DNA from: a virus
DNA length: 38,795 bases
Virus record (IMG/VR): IMGVR_UViG_3300043419_000931
Location: 1-38,795 of that record
Direction: 5' to 3' (one strand)
Shown: positions 13,727 through 20,997 of the stretch, piece after piece
Position numbering within the stretch: position 1 is the first letter of the stretch
How the letters are laid out: every line of letters starts with the position of its first letter
Made by a program: the position numbers and the translations under genes
The notes under the pieces: generated by a model
What the model saw: only the letters and a program-made list of their open reading frames with translations
What the model was told of the DNA's origin: nothing
The model's database searches: none

Positions 13727-13735
13727 GCGTTCTCC
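13727..13735 (-). promoter_or_regulatory. shared ribosome-binding element, one mismatch (gene at 13724)
   Basis: GGAGAACGC on the minus strand, one base different from the GGAGAAAGC found before other minus-strand genes. Confidence 0.45.
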
Positions 13736-13741
13736 TTTGGT

Positions 13742-13757
13742 TGTCACAGTGGTGATA
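13742..13757. promoter_or_regulatory. operator-like palindrome, copy 10 (perfect)
   Basis: TGTCAC-AGTG-GTGATA, all 12 positions. On the minus strand it overlaps TACTATCAC, a likely -10 (TACTAT) for the gene at 13724, with TTGATC 19 bases upstream. Confidence 0.8.
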
Positions 13758-13793
13758 GTACGCCATAGGATTGATCGAAGATCAACGGTTTTT

Positions 13794-13809
13794 TGTCATA
13801 AAGGTGATA
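13794..13809. promoter_or_regulatory. operator-like palindrome, copy 11 (perfect)
   Basis: TGTCAT-AAAG-GTGATA, all 12 positions, 52 bp from copy 10 and ending five bases before the small terminase ATG. Its right half GGTGAT could pair with the 16S tail (AUCACC), so operator and ribosome site may overlap. Confidence 0.8.
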
Positions 13810-13814
13810 TTTCG

Positions 13815-14312
13815 ATGCCGCAAAGCAACAAGAAAGCCCCGGGCACCGCGACCCGGGAAAACGCCGGTGTTCCGGCAAGTAAAAAAACAAGGGTGAAGGC
13901 CCAACCCGCCCAACCCGTGCCCACTGAGGCCGAACAGGCGCGTTACAACGCCCCACACGAGCCGACTAAAACCAGCCGTGCGCTGGTGGAGATGGGTTTG
14001 GCCGGGGGTTTCACGCAGGAGCAGATCGCCCGGGTTATGGGCATCAGCGACAAAACCCTGCGGAAATATTACGCACCGGAGATCGAGGACGGCGGCGCGA
14101 CTGCCAGCCTGCGGGTGGCCGGAAACCTGTTTCGCATCGCCACCCAGACCTCGGACAACAAGGCGGCGCTGACGGGGGCTATTTTCTGGCTCAAGTCCCG
14201 TTGCCGGTGGCGGCAGGCTGACGGCATGGAGATTGATGCCGAGGCGAAGGTGGGCGAAGGTGACCAGCGCGTGGCGTTTACGCTGCGAATTGGCGAACGC
14301 GAATCGGAATGA
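13815..14312 (+). CDS. terminase small subunit
   Basis: A 165-residue DNA-binding protein directly upstream of the large terminase. After a basic disordered N-terminus (1-50) comes an HTH (66-88, FTQEQIARVMGISDKTLRKY), typical of phage small terminases, then a helical region (IFWLKSRCRWR) for oligomer formation and an acidic tail. It should recognise the packaging site and present DNA to TerL. The start is placed at 13815; the region upstream is the twin-palindrome control region. It overlaps TerL by ATGA. Confidence 0.85.
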   Translation: MPQSNKKAPGTATRENAGVPASKKTRVKAQPAQPVPTEAEQARYNAPHEPTKTSRALVEMGLAGGFTQEQIARVMGISDKTLRKYYAPEIEDGGATASLRVAGNLFRIATQTSDNKAALTGAIFWLKSRCRWRQADGMEIDAEAKVGEGDQRVAFTLRIGERESE

Positions 14313-15583
14313 TCGAGCACGAGTACATCCGACCTTGGCTTTACGAGAAACAGCGCCTTGCGATCTTCGACTGCCAAGACCCTGCCGGACTGCCAGCCCG
14401 TTACGGCGTCATTGAGGCGTCGACCAAGGCGGGCAAGACGGTCGGCTGCATGGCTTGGCTGGTCGAGCAGGCGCTGATCAACGGACGCCCGGGCCGAAAC
14501 TACTGGTGGGTCGCCCCGGTTTATCCACAGGCCAAGATCGCGTTTCGACGCATCAAGCGTGGCCTGCCGTCCGGGATGTTCCACGCCAACGAAACTGAAA
14601 TGACGCTGGCGCTGCCCAACGGGGCCGTCGTCTGGTTCAAGTCGGGCGAGAAGCCGGACAACCTCTACGGCGAGGACGTGTTTGCAGCCGTGATCGACGA
14701 AGCGTCCCGCGTGCGCGAGGACTCGTGGATTGCCGTGCGCTCCACCCTGACGGCGACGAGGGGGCCGGTGCGCATCATTGGGAACGTCAAGGGCCGCTCA
14801 AACTGGCACTACCGAATGGCCCGCAAGGCAGAAGCCGGTGAGCCGGGAATGTCCTACGCGAAGCTGACGGCGTACGACGCAGCAGCTGGTGGCGTGCTCG
14901 ACATCTCGGAGATCGAAGACGCAAAGCGCCTGCTGCCCGACAATGTTTTCCGCGAGTTGTACCTTGCCGAGCCAAGCGACGACGAAGGCAACCCATTCGG
15001 CATTAAGTTCATTCAGGCATGCACAGTGCCGAAGATCAGCGACGGGGTTCCGGTGGCCTGCGGCGTTGACCTTGCGAAGTCGACCGACTGGACGGTTTGC
15101 ATCGGTCTGAACAAGGACTCACAGGTGTGCGGCTTTGAACGCTGGCAAGGCCCGTGGGAGACAACCGAGACAAAGATACTTTCACTCGTGGGCCGAACGC
15201 CAACCCTCATAGACTCGACGGGCGTCGGCGACCCAATTGTGGAACGGCTACAAAAGCGCCGTCGCAACACGTTCACCGGGTACCACTTTTCGTCGAGCAG
15301 CAAGCAAAAGCTCATGGAGGGGCTGGCAGTCGCCATCCAAACGGGTGCGATCACCATCCCCGACGGCCCCATCCGGGCTGAGTTAGAAATCTTCGAGTAC
15401 CAATACACCCGAACTGGCGTGCGCTACAGCGCCCCAGACGGGTATCACGATGACTGCGTTGTGGCGTTGGCCCTCGCAGTCGAACACCACCGGCACCACC
15501 GCCCGAGTCAGTCGGGTGCAAGGCCGTCAGACTTTTCGCGCATAAGCCCTTGGCTTGGTTCGATTACCACAGGAGATGATTGA
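14309..15583 (+). CDS. terminase large subunit
   Basis: This 424-residue packaging motor has an ATPase domain with Walker A EASTKAGKT (36-44, K43) and Walker B VFAAVIDEA (D130, E131), and a nuclease domain with GVDLAKSTDW (D254), TLIDSTG (D302) and DGYHDDCVV (D381/D382). It pumps DNA into the prohead and cuts concatemers. Length is at the short end for TerL. The gene is coupled to TerS by ATGA and to the portal by TGATG, which fixes both boundaries. Confidence 0.95.
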   Translation: MIEHEYIRPWLYEKQRLAIFDCQDPAGLPARYGVIEASTKAGKTVGCMAWLVEQALINGRPGRNYWWVAPVYPQAKIAFRRIKRGLPSGMFHANETEMTLALPNGAVVWFKSGEKPDNLYGEDVFAAVIDEASRVREDSWIAVRSTLTATRGPVRIIGNVKGRSNWHYRMARKAEAGEPGMSYAKLTAYDAAAGGVLDISEIEDAKRLLPDNVFRELYLAEPSDDEGNPFGIKFIQACTVPKISDGVPVACGVDLAKSTDWTVCIGLNKDSQVCGFERWQGPWETTETKILSLVGRTPTLIDSTGVGDPIVERLQKRRRNTFTGYHFSSSSKQKLMEGLAVAIQTGAITIPDGPIRAELEIFEYQYTRTGVRYSAPDGYHDDCVVALALAVEHHRHHRPSQSGARPSDFSRISPWLGSITTGDD

Positions 15584-16932
15584 TGGACACAAACGACGAC
15601 CGCGTCGACTACAAGTTGGCGTTTGACCCGAGCACGATCGGCTCCACCGGGCTTCGCCAGACGGGCGGCTACCTCTACGAGGAAATCCTCAAAGAGTTGC
15701 GTGGCCTACGCGGGGCAAACACCTACCGCGAGATGGCAGACAACGACCCGATCGTCGGCGGCGTGATCTTTGCCGTTTCTATGCTCATCCGGCAGTGCGA
15801 CTGGCGCTTTCAGGCCGTCGACGAATCCGAAGAGGCTGACCTTGGAAAAGCGTTTGCCGAGGAAGTGTTCGACGACATGACAACGCCCATGTCATCCGTC
15901 GTGGCTGAAATCTGCACGATGTTCGTCTACGGCTACGCCCCGATGGAGATCATCTGGAAAAAGCGCGGCGGCATGGACGCAGCGGACGGCGAGAGCCGTT
16001 CAAAGTACGACGACAACAAGATCGGCATTCGTGCGATCAGCCTGCGTGCGCAGCCGACCATTACTCGCTGGATGATTGACGCAGCAGACGGCTCAATCAA
16101 TGGCCTCGTGCAGCAACCCATCGCGGGCGCACAGGTCGCCATCCCGATTGAGAAGATGCTGCTTTTCCGCACGACCGATGAACGTAACAACCCAGAGGGC
16201 CGCAGCATCCTGCGCAACGCCTACCGTCCTTGGATGTTCAAAAAACGCATCGAGGAAATCGAGGGGGTTGGTATCGAGCGCGACCTCGCTGGCCTGCCCG
16301 TCGCTTACATCCCGAGCGAGTACTTTGACGCAACGGCAGACGCACAGCAAAAGCAGACACTCAAGGCGTGGCAGCGCATGGTCACGCAGGTTCGTCGTGA
16401 CCAGCAAGAGGGCATCCTCATCCCATCCGACCGCGACGCTTCGGGCAATCTGCTGTTCGACTTCAAGCTGCTCTCGACGGGCGGCACGCGATCGTTTGAC
16501 ACCTCAAAGGTCATCGACCGCTACAACCGCGCCATCGCCACGTCGGTGTTGGCCGACTTCATCTTTTTGGGCCAACAGTCCGTCGGCAGCTTTGCTCTGT
16601 CGTCTGACAAGACCGCGCTCTTTGCAACGGCGCTCGGCTCCTTCCTGCGCTCGATCGCGGACGTTTTCAATCGCCACCTGATGCCTCGTTTGTGGAAGCT
16701 CAACGGTTTGGACATGACCCTCATGCCTACAATCGTCCCGGGTGACCTTGAGCGTGCAAACCTTGCCGAGTTGGGCGGGTTCCTGCAACAACTTACTGCC
16801 GCTGGCGCACCGCTTTTTCCAGACCGCGAACTGGAAAATCACCTCCGGTCTTTGGCGGGTTTGCCGCAAGCGCCAGAGGAATCCGCAGACATGCCCGGGG
16901 ACATCGGTCTACCCGGGGATGCCCAAGAGTAA
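15583..16932 (+). CDS. portal protein (DUF935/Mu gp29-like)
   Basis: A 449-residue portal, the ring at the head vertex through which DNA enters and leaves. Family features are NTYREMADNDPIVGGVIFAV and IRQCDWRFQA near the N-terminus, PMEIIWKKRGG, and the C-terminal GLPVAYIPSEYF and IFLGQQSVGSFALS. The ATG at 15583 overlaps the TerL stop and has AGGAG seven bases upstream; a TTG at 15580 is not needed. Position between TerL and MuF genes agrees, although a minus-strand island is inserted between portal and MuF. Confidence 0.93.
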   Translation: MDTNDDRVDYKLAFDPSTIGSTGLRQTGGYLYEEILKELRGLRGANTYREMADNDPIVGGVIFAVSMLIRQCDWRFQAVDESEEADLGKAFAEEVFDDMTTPMSSVVAEICTMFVYGYAPMEIIWKKRGGMDAADGESRSKYDDNKIGIRAISLRAQPTITRWMIDAADGSINGLVQQPIAGAQVAIPIEKMLLFRTTDERNNPEGRSILRNAYRPWMFKKRIEEIEGVGIERDLAGLPVAYIPSEYFDATADAQQKQTLKAWQRMVTQVRRDQQEGILIPSDRDASGNLLFDFKLLSTGGTRSFDTSKVIDRYNRAIATSVLADFIFLGQQSVGSFALSSDKTALFATALGSFLRSIADVFNRHLMPRLWKLNGLDMTLMPTIVPGDLERANLAELGGFLQQLTAAGAPLFPDRELENHLRSLAGLPQAPEESADMPGDIGLPGDAQE

Positions 16933-16956
16933 CCAACGCAAGAGGAAACAAAACCG

Positions 16957-17148
16957 ATGAGCACTGTCAACGAACTAGATACACGCTTGGTCACGCACGA
17001 AGCCGTTTGCGCAGAGCGTTACAACCAGATCAACGCCCGACTCAAACGCATTGAGAAGATTTTGATGTGGGCCGCAGGCGCATTCATGACCGGAGGATGC
17101 GCGATGGGCTTTGCGATGATGCAAATCATCTTGTCCCGCGCACACTAG
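16957..17148 (+). CDS. small membrane protein, holin-like
   Basis: A 63-residue protein with an N-terminal charged helix (ELDTRLVTHEAVCAERYNQI) and one membrane segment (35-58, Met/Gly/Ala rich). This type of small protein is frequent in phages as hemolysin-XhlA-like or holin-accessory proteins. GAGGAAAC gives the ribosome site. It is followed after nine bases by another membrane protein; both lie 6 kb from the endolysin. Confidence 0.65.
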   Translation: MSTVNELDTRLVTHEAVCAERYNQINARLKRIEKILMWAAGAFMTGGCAMGFAMMQIILSRAH

Positions 17149-17157
17149 GAGGACGTC

Positions 17158-17490
17158 ATGGCATCAGAAAACGCCCAAAACGCAAAAAGTGCGCTGGTCG
17201 AGAAAATAGCGTTTGCTGTTCTCCCGATCCTTTTCGCTTGCGTCACTTACCTCATGTCGGCGCTGAACACGCTTCAGCACGACGTCACGATCTTGAACAG
17301 CAAAATGAGTCTTGTGGTCACGTCGGACAACAAGCAGGCGGTTAACACCGGCGCTGAGTTGGCACGCGAAAAGCTGCGGCAAGACCTTGAGAAGGAAATC
17401 CAACGCAACCGCGACATGATTCACGAGAATCGTCAAATGATCGCTGTCCAAGAGCAAAAGCTGTCGGCACTCAAGCGCGACACAAAGTGA
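17158..17490 (+). CDS. membrane-anchored coiled-coil protein, possible inner spanin
   Basis: A 110-residue protein with one N-terminal membrane segment (16-36, FAVLPILFACVTYLMS) and a long charged coiled coil (64-107). That is the build of an Rz-type inner-membrane spanin, though DUF7201-like phage membrane proteins look the same. No overlapping Rz1 frame was found. AGGAGG precedes the ATG. Last gene before the convergent minus-strand island. Confidence 0.6.
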   Translation: MASENAQNAKSALVEKIAFAVLPILFACVTYLMSALNTLQHDVTILNSKMSLVVTSDNKQAVNTGAELAREKLRQDLEKEIQRNRDMIHENRQMIAVQEQKLSALKRDTK

Positions 17491-17491
17491 A

Positions 17492-17701
17492 TCAGCGCGA
17501 CCACCGTTTGGGTCGCAGAAATGTCGGGACGCCCTCAAGCAACTCGACGATGGACGCCGCGTACTCTGGCACCGGCAGTTGTCCTGCCGACCAGCGTTTG
17601 ACCGTCGCGTAGCTGATGCCGGTTGCAAGCGAAAACCGCTTCTTCCAGCCCCACCGACCGAGCAGCGCCGCGCAACGAGTGTTGAACTCGTCATTCGTCA
17701 T
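17492..17701 (-). CDS. small HTH protein, Cro/XRE-like
   Basis: A 69-residue protein with a helix-turn-helix at about 20-40 (FSLATGISYATVKRWSAGQL) and a C-terminal helix. It could be a second DNA-binding regulator of this phage and is therefore an alternative candidate for binding the 16-bp palindrome. The start at 17701 was chosen over the shadow-like upstream frame. It ends one base after the convergent membrane protein gene. Confidence 0.7.
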   Translation of the reverse strand: MTNDEFNTRCAALLGRWGWKKRFSLATGISYATVKRWSAGQLPVPEYAASIVELLEGVPTFLRPKRWSR

Positions 17702-17957
17702 AGTTGCACTCGCACGAGAAGTTGTAGCAGCGCAGGCAGTAGCCGGTCTCAAGAATCTGCATTCGAACTTCGTGCCGCAAGCGACGGTACTCCTCGCTGC
17801 CTTCTTCGCTATCGAGAAGCCGCGCCCAAGCCTCGAACAACTCGTCCTGCCGCTTGAAAGTGGACTCAAGCGACTTGTTTTTCGACGCGATGATGAGTTC
17901 GAGGTTGTCGATCTTGGTTTGTTGCTCGGCGATGACCCGTGTCAGTGCTTCACTCAT
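17691..17957 (-). CDS. coiled-coil protein with C-terminal Cys cluster
   Basis: An 88-residue protein starting MSEALTRVIAEQQTKIDNLE, coiled coil to about residue 60, then ending with CLRCYNFSCECNYDE, four Cys that could hold a metal. AAGGAG lies before the ATG. It overlaps both neighbours (11 and 8 bases). No family recognised. Confidence 0.6.
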   Translation of the reverse strand: MSEALTRVIAEQQTKIDNLELIIASKNKSLESTFKRQDELFEAWARLLDSEEGSEEYRRLRHEVRMQILETGYCLRCYNFSCECNYDE

Positions 17958-18222
17958 GTTGGCTCCTTGCTCTGATGGCCGCAGCAATTGCCAGCGTGCC
18001 GTATTGCTCGATGCCCATCTGTTCGACCAGACAGGCGACTTCTTCGCGCTCCTTGGCAAGCGCCGACTGGATTGCTTCGAGGCTTGCTTCGATGACGGCA
18101 GCGTCGTGCTTCTGCATGATCTGGCCGATCATCCACATCACGTTGCCGCCAAGGCGTGTGCTGGCTTCGGCCAGATTCTTTTGGTAGGTTGCGCTGCGCT
18201 CCTTCATGACAGCGACTTCCAT
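17950..18222 (-). CDS. unknown 90-residue helical protein
   Basis: MEVAVMKERSATYQKNLAEA then helical sequence with WMIGQIMQKHDAAVIEAS and AKEREEVACLVEQMG. AAGAG precedes the ATG at 18222; a second ATG at 18207 is also possible. Part of a tight minus operon, overlapping both neighbours. It resembles small helical phage proteins of unknown role. Confidence 0.6.
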   Translation of the reverse strand: MEVAVMKERSATYQKNLAEASTRLGGNVMWMIGQIMQKHDAAVIEASLEAIQSALAKEREEVACLVEQMGIEQYGTLAIAAAIRARSQHE

Positions 18223-18386
18223 CTGCTCTTTGGTTCGTTGGCCTTGCTGATGTAGAAATGGATCAGGAAGTTGAAGATTTGCGCGTAGCTCATGCGGATG
18301 CCGGTGTCGGCGGCAAGCCTGTCCCTGATCAGGTCAATGTCGTTCGACACCGGGATGGTGACCCGCTTGGAGGTTGGGTCAATCAT
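18204..18386 (-). CDS. ribbon-helix-helix-like small protein
   Basis: A 60-residue protein with RVTIPVSNDIDLIRDRLA, a short strand followed by two helices (YAQIFNFLIHFYIS), consistent with a ribbon-helix-helix DNA-binding fold. It could be an Arc-type regulator. The start at 18386 is inside the end of the 54-residue gene upstream (7-base overlap). Role in this phage is unknown. Confidence 0.6.
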   Translation of the reverse strand: MIDPTSKRVTIPVSNDIDLIRDRLAADTGIRMSYAQIFNFLIHFYISKANEPKSRWKSLS

Positions 18387-18543
18387 GGCTTTCAAAGTCC
18401 TCGTCGCAGTGCTCGCAGCCCGGGTGATCTGGGTCGCGGCAGTCGGGGTTCCGCATGAGCCGGTTGTGGTACCGACGTTCTGCAAGGGCTTCTGCCCTCA
18501 GATCGTCGTATTCGTCGTTGTCGCGGTCGAAACGTGTGAACAT
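18379..18543 (-). CDS. 54-residue protein with Cys/His cluster
   Basis: A short acidic protein, MFTRFDRDNDEYDDLRAEAL at the start and CRDPDHPGCEHCDEDF near the end (C36, C44, C47 with His), which may bind zinc. It fills the gap between the genes at 18386 and 18553, has a normal start/stop overlap with the next gene, and uses codons like its neighbours, so I regard it as a real gene despite its size. Function unknown. Confidence 0.65.
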   Translation of the reverse strand: MFTRFDRDNDEYDDLRAEALAERRYHNRLMRNPDCRDPDHPGCEHCDEDFESHD

Positions 18544-18552
18544 CGTGACTCC

Positions 18553-18903
18553 TTATTCGATGCGCAGGACTTCAACGGACTGGCCGTTGACGCAGGATTT
18601 GTAGGTTCCAGCACCCCAACGGTTTGAGCACCAGCCGCAAACCGCAGACTGCATGTGCGTTGGCTCCACCGTATCGGGGCAAAGAATCACGCCGACCTCG
18701 CCCGGGTTAAGTGCGGCGAGAACCGGCTGGTAAAGCTCGTGCAGGAAGCCGCGTGGGTAGCGTTGAACGCGCTTGTGCTCCACTTCCCTGACCACCTCGA
18801 GCGTGCCGAACTCCTCGCCGGTCGGCAGGATGATCTTGAACTCGGCCTTGCAGGCTTGCAAAAGACGAATGGCTTGTTCGGTCGTTTTGACTGTGATGCT
18901 CAT
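18553..18903 (-). CDS. unknown 116-residue protein with Cys motifs
   Basis: MSITVKTTEQAIRLLQACKA, then IILPTGEEFGTLEVV, and a C-terminal part with CPDTVEP, VCGWCSNRW and KSC that may bind metal. AGCGAGGTC precedes the ATG. The overall build looks like a conserved small phage family, but I cannot name it. Confidence 0.6.
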   Translation of the reverse strand: MSITVKTTEQAIRLLQACKAEFKIILPTGEEFGTLEVVREVEHKRVQRYPRGFLHELYQPVLAALNPGEVGVILCPDTVEPTHMQSAVCGWCSNRWGAGTYKSCVNGQSVEVLRIE

Positions 18904-18914
18904 GACGACCTCGC

Positions 18915-19055
18915 TCAGATGTTGAAAAAGATCGCGCAGGCGAGGCCGATGCCGATGGCGGTTGCCAGCAAAGCATCGAGCACCGGGGTTGGGCGGCGCT
19001 GGTTCATTTCCCGGGTGATGGCCCGGACGTTGGCGTGTTGTGTGTGTTGGCTCAT
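18915..19055 (-). CDS. 46-residue single-span membrane protein
   Basis: A short protein with a polar, basic N-terminus and one membrane segment at the C-terminus (about 25-44, LDALLATAIGIGLACAIFF). GAAGGAGAAAGCAAC gives a strong start at 19055; the frame above it runs into palindrome copy 12. First gene of the third minus operon. Small membrane proteins expressed early often alter the host envelope, but nothing specific is visible. Confidence 0.65.
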   Translation of the reverse strand: MSQHTQHANVRAITREMNQRRPTPVLDALLATAIGIGLACAIFFNI

Positions 19056-19058
19056 GTT

Positions 19059-19067
19059 GCTTTCTCC
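19059..19067 (-). promoter_or_regulatory. shared GGAGAAAGC ribosome-binding element (gene at 19055)
   Basis: GGAGAAAGC on the minus strand, followed by AAC and the ATG at 19055. Confidence 0.6.
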
Positions 19068-19087
19068 TTCTGGTACCCGGTGAAACC

Positions 19088-19103
19088 TCTCACCGTGGTG
19101 ATA
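19088..19103. promoter_or_regulatory. operator-like palindrome, copy 12
   Basis: TCTCAC-CGTG-GTGATA, 11 of 12 positions. On the minus strand it overlaps AACTATCAC with TTGATT 19 bases upstream, the same geometry as copy 10. Confidence 0.75.
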
Positions 19104-19139
19104 GTTTGGCGCGTAGTGCGCCACTAATCAACTCAATTT

Positions 19140-19155
19140 TGTCATCGGGGTGATA
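19140..19155. promoter_or_regulatory. operator-like palindrome, copy 13 (perfect)
   Basis: TGTCAT-CGGG-GTGATA, all 12 positions, 52 bp from copy 12 and five bases before the MuF gene ATG, exactly as copy 11 is before the small terminase. Confidence 0.8.
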
Positions 19156-19160
19156 TTTTA

Positions 19161-20297
19161 ATGAATCCTCTCAATCAGTTGCATCAAAGCGACGCAATCG
19201 GGCGGTACAAACGCCTGTTGCCCCCAAATGCCGTGGTAATCAAGGCCCGTGGCGATGCCCCGATGAACGAGATCGAGCGGCTGGCGGGCAAGCTGGAGCC
19301 GCAGTTGGCGAAGGCCATCCTTGCCGGTTTGCAGAAAATGGGCGCTGATGCCGACCTCGACTTGATCGTGGCCGCTCTCCAATCCGGGGATGTGAGCAAG
19401 GTAATCGCTGCCTTGGCCATCGACCCCAAGGCGGCGTTCTCTGAGGTGTCACCGGCCATCCAAAGCGGGCTGTACGCCTCCGGGGCCGCAACAGCCGCCA
19501 CCATTCGGCTCACAGGGGCCGCGTTTGCCTTCGACCAACTCAACCCCCGGCTCATCACTTGGCTGCAAACCTACAACCTCGGGCTGATTCGCCAGATCAG
19601 CGACTCCACCAAGGAAGCAGTCCGTTCGGTGCTGGTCAGCGGCATGACGGACGGCAAGAACCCCAAGGACGTCGCCCGCCAGATCAAGGGCATCGTCGGC
19701 CTGACCGAGCGACAGGCCAAGGCGGTGATGAATTACCGCAAGGAACTCGAAACGTTCCACCTCAAGCGCACGGCTGGCAGCTTTGGCTTGGGCCGCAAGG
19801 TCAACAGCGTCAACGGCACGCAGGTGACCATCCTCGACGAGGACGGGCTGAACTCGGACGGCGTGAACGCACGTCGCTTGCGCGACTTTCGATACGACGG
19901 GCAACTTTCCCGAGCCGTTGAAACAGGCAAGCCGCTGTCGCCGGAGCAGATCGACAAGATGGTCGCCGCCTACCAGCGCAAGTACCTCGCCTATCGGTCG
20001 CGCACGATTGCCCGCACCGAGGCACTGCGCACCACCAACATGGGTGTCCAAGACGCATGGCGGCAGGCGATCGAAGATCAGGTCGTCCAAGAGTCGCTTG
20101 TGCGACGCCAGTGGGTGGTGGCGAAGGACGAGCGACTATGCGAGTGGTGCAGCCCAATCCCGAAAATGAACCCCAAGCGTGGCGTCAAACTCGACCAGCC
20201 TTTTGCAACACCAAAAGGCCCGGTGACACTGCCGCCAGTCCACCCCAATTGCCGCTGCACGGTTTTCATCCGTCAGTGGGAGCCTGAACAACTTTAA
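19161..20297 (+). CDS. MuF-like head morphogenesis protein
   Basis: A 378-residue minor head protein of the Mu gpF/SPP1 gp7 type. The family core is at about 275-375: IARTEALRTTNMGVQDAWR, then DERLCEWCSPIP and PPVHPNCRCTVF, with the Cys/His pairs of the domain. The N-terminal part is helical. MuF proteins sit inside the head near the portal and are linked to ejected effector domains in many phages; here the effector is a separate huge gene two genes downstream. The only ribosome site is GGTGAT inside palindrome copy 13. Confidence 0.92.
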   Translation: MNPLNQLHQSDAIGRYKRLLPPNAVVIKARGDAPMNEIERLAGKLEPQLAKAILAGLQKMGADADLDLIVAALQSGDVSKVIAALAIDPKAAFSEVSPAIQSGLYASGAATAATIRLTGAAFAFDQLNPRLITWLQTYNLGLIRQISDSTKEAVRSVLVSGMTDGKNPKDVARQIKGIVGLTERQAKAVMNYRKELETFHLKRTAGSFGLGRKVNSVNGTQVTILDEDGLNSDGVNARRLRDFRYDGQLSRAVETGKPLSPEQIDKMVAAYQRKYLAYRSRTIARTEALRTTNMGVQDAWRQAIEDQVVQESLVRRQWVVAKDERLCEWCSPIPKMNPKRGVKLDQPFATPKGPVTLPPVHPNCRCTVFIRQWEPEQL

Positions 20298-20307
20298 GGA
20301 GCAGACG

Positions 20308-20796
20308 ATGACCACCCCACTCAAAACCCGACTCAACATCCTCAACGTCAAACTTGAGAAGGCTCTCGGTCGCAAAGGCCCGCGCATCCCCGGTGACGGC
20401 GATGGCGACGGCATCCCTAACGAGGGCAAGAAGAAAGGCGGCGCAGCCCCGGCACGCGCTGCCAATCCCAAGGACGACGAGGCCGCTGCGCTTGCAAGCC
20501 GTCCCAAGATGGTCGAGGCTTACCGCAGCGCCGCAAAGCTGTCGAGCGAGAAGGGGCAAAAAGCACTGGACGTTGGCAACCCGGCGCTTGAAAGCAAGGA
20601 TGCCAAGCAGGTCAAGGCGGCAATCACTGTCGTGACCGATGGCATGAATGCCCACAAGGCGTCCTACGCTGCCGCGCTGAAAATCCCCTACCCGGGCAAT
20701 AGTTCTCCGTGGAAACACCACGAAGAGCGTGCCAAGGCACTGGGCGATCTGGCCTCGCGTCTGCAAGGACGATTGAAGGCTCTCACGGTCAAGTGA
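20308..20796 (+). CDS. head-region protein with DGDGDG calcium-type motif
   Basis: A 162-residue protein with a basic N-terminus, the acidic loop RIPGDGDGDGIPNEG (about 26-40) that resembles a thrombospondin-type or EF-hand-like calcium site, a Lys/Ala linker and a helical C-terminal half. AAGGAGCAGACG precedes the ATG. Such short DGDG loops recur in phage proteins next to MuF genes. The protein may be packaged or bind the head; I cannot name the family. Confidence 0.65.
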   Translation: MTTPLKTRLNILNVKLEKALGRKGPRIPGDGDGDGIPNEGKKKGGAAPARAANPKDDEAAALASRPKMVEAYRSAAKLSSEKGQKALDVGNPALESKDAKQVKAAITVVTDGMNAHKASYAAALKIPYPGNSSPWKHHEERAKALGDLASRLQGRLKALTVK

Positions 20797-20817
20797 TGCC
20801 CGACGCCATCGCGGCGT

Positions 20818-20997
20818 CTAAAAGCTGGCTTTGTAGAGAGCCGACGAGAGTCGGCGAATCACCCGCGACGCAGTCCGCAAGGCTGTTTCTGTTGCAGGTG
20901 ACATGGCGCGTTCCGCAAGCGCGTCAAGACGATCGCACGTGGCGATCAATTCTTTGTAAATGTCGATGGCCGACAGGTCACGGAACGGTTTATTCAC
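20818..20997 (-). CDS. possible 59-residue antisense gene
   Basis: GTG start at 20997, TAG at 20818. The translation is coherent and helical (IDIYKELIATCDRLDALAER, then RVIRRLSSALYKASF) and uses common codons. It lies alone on the minus strand between two plus-strand head genes, with no Shine-Dalgarno site. The plus frame over the same stretch (20796-21008) is coupled by TGATG at both ends but reads as a Trp/Cys/Arg-rich sequence with AGA/AGG codons, so I prefer the minus reading, with low certainty. Confidence 0.35.
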   Translation of the reverse strand: MNKPFRDLSAIDIYKELIATCDRLDALAERAMSPATETALRTASRVIRRLSSALYKASF

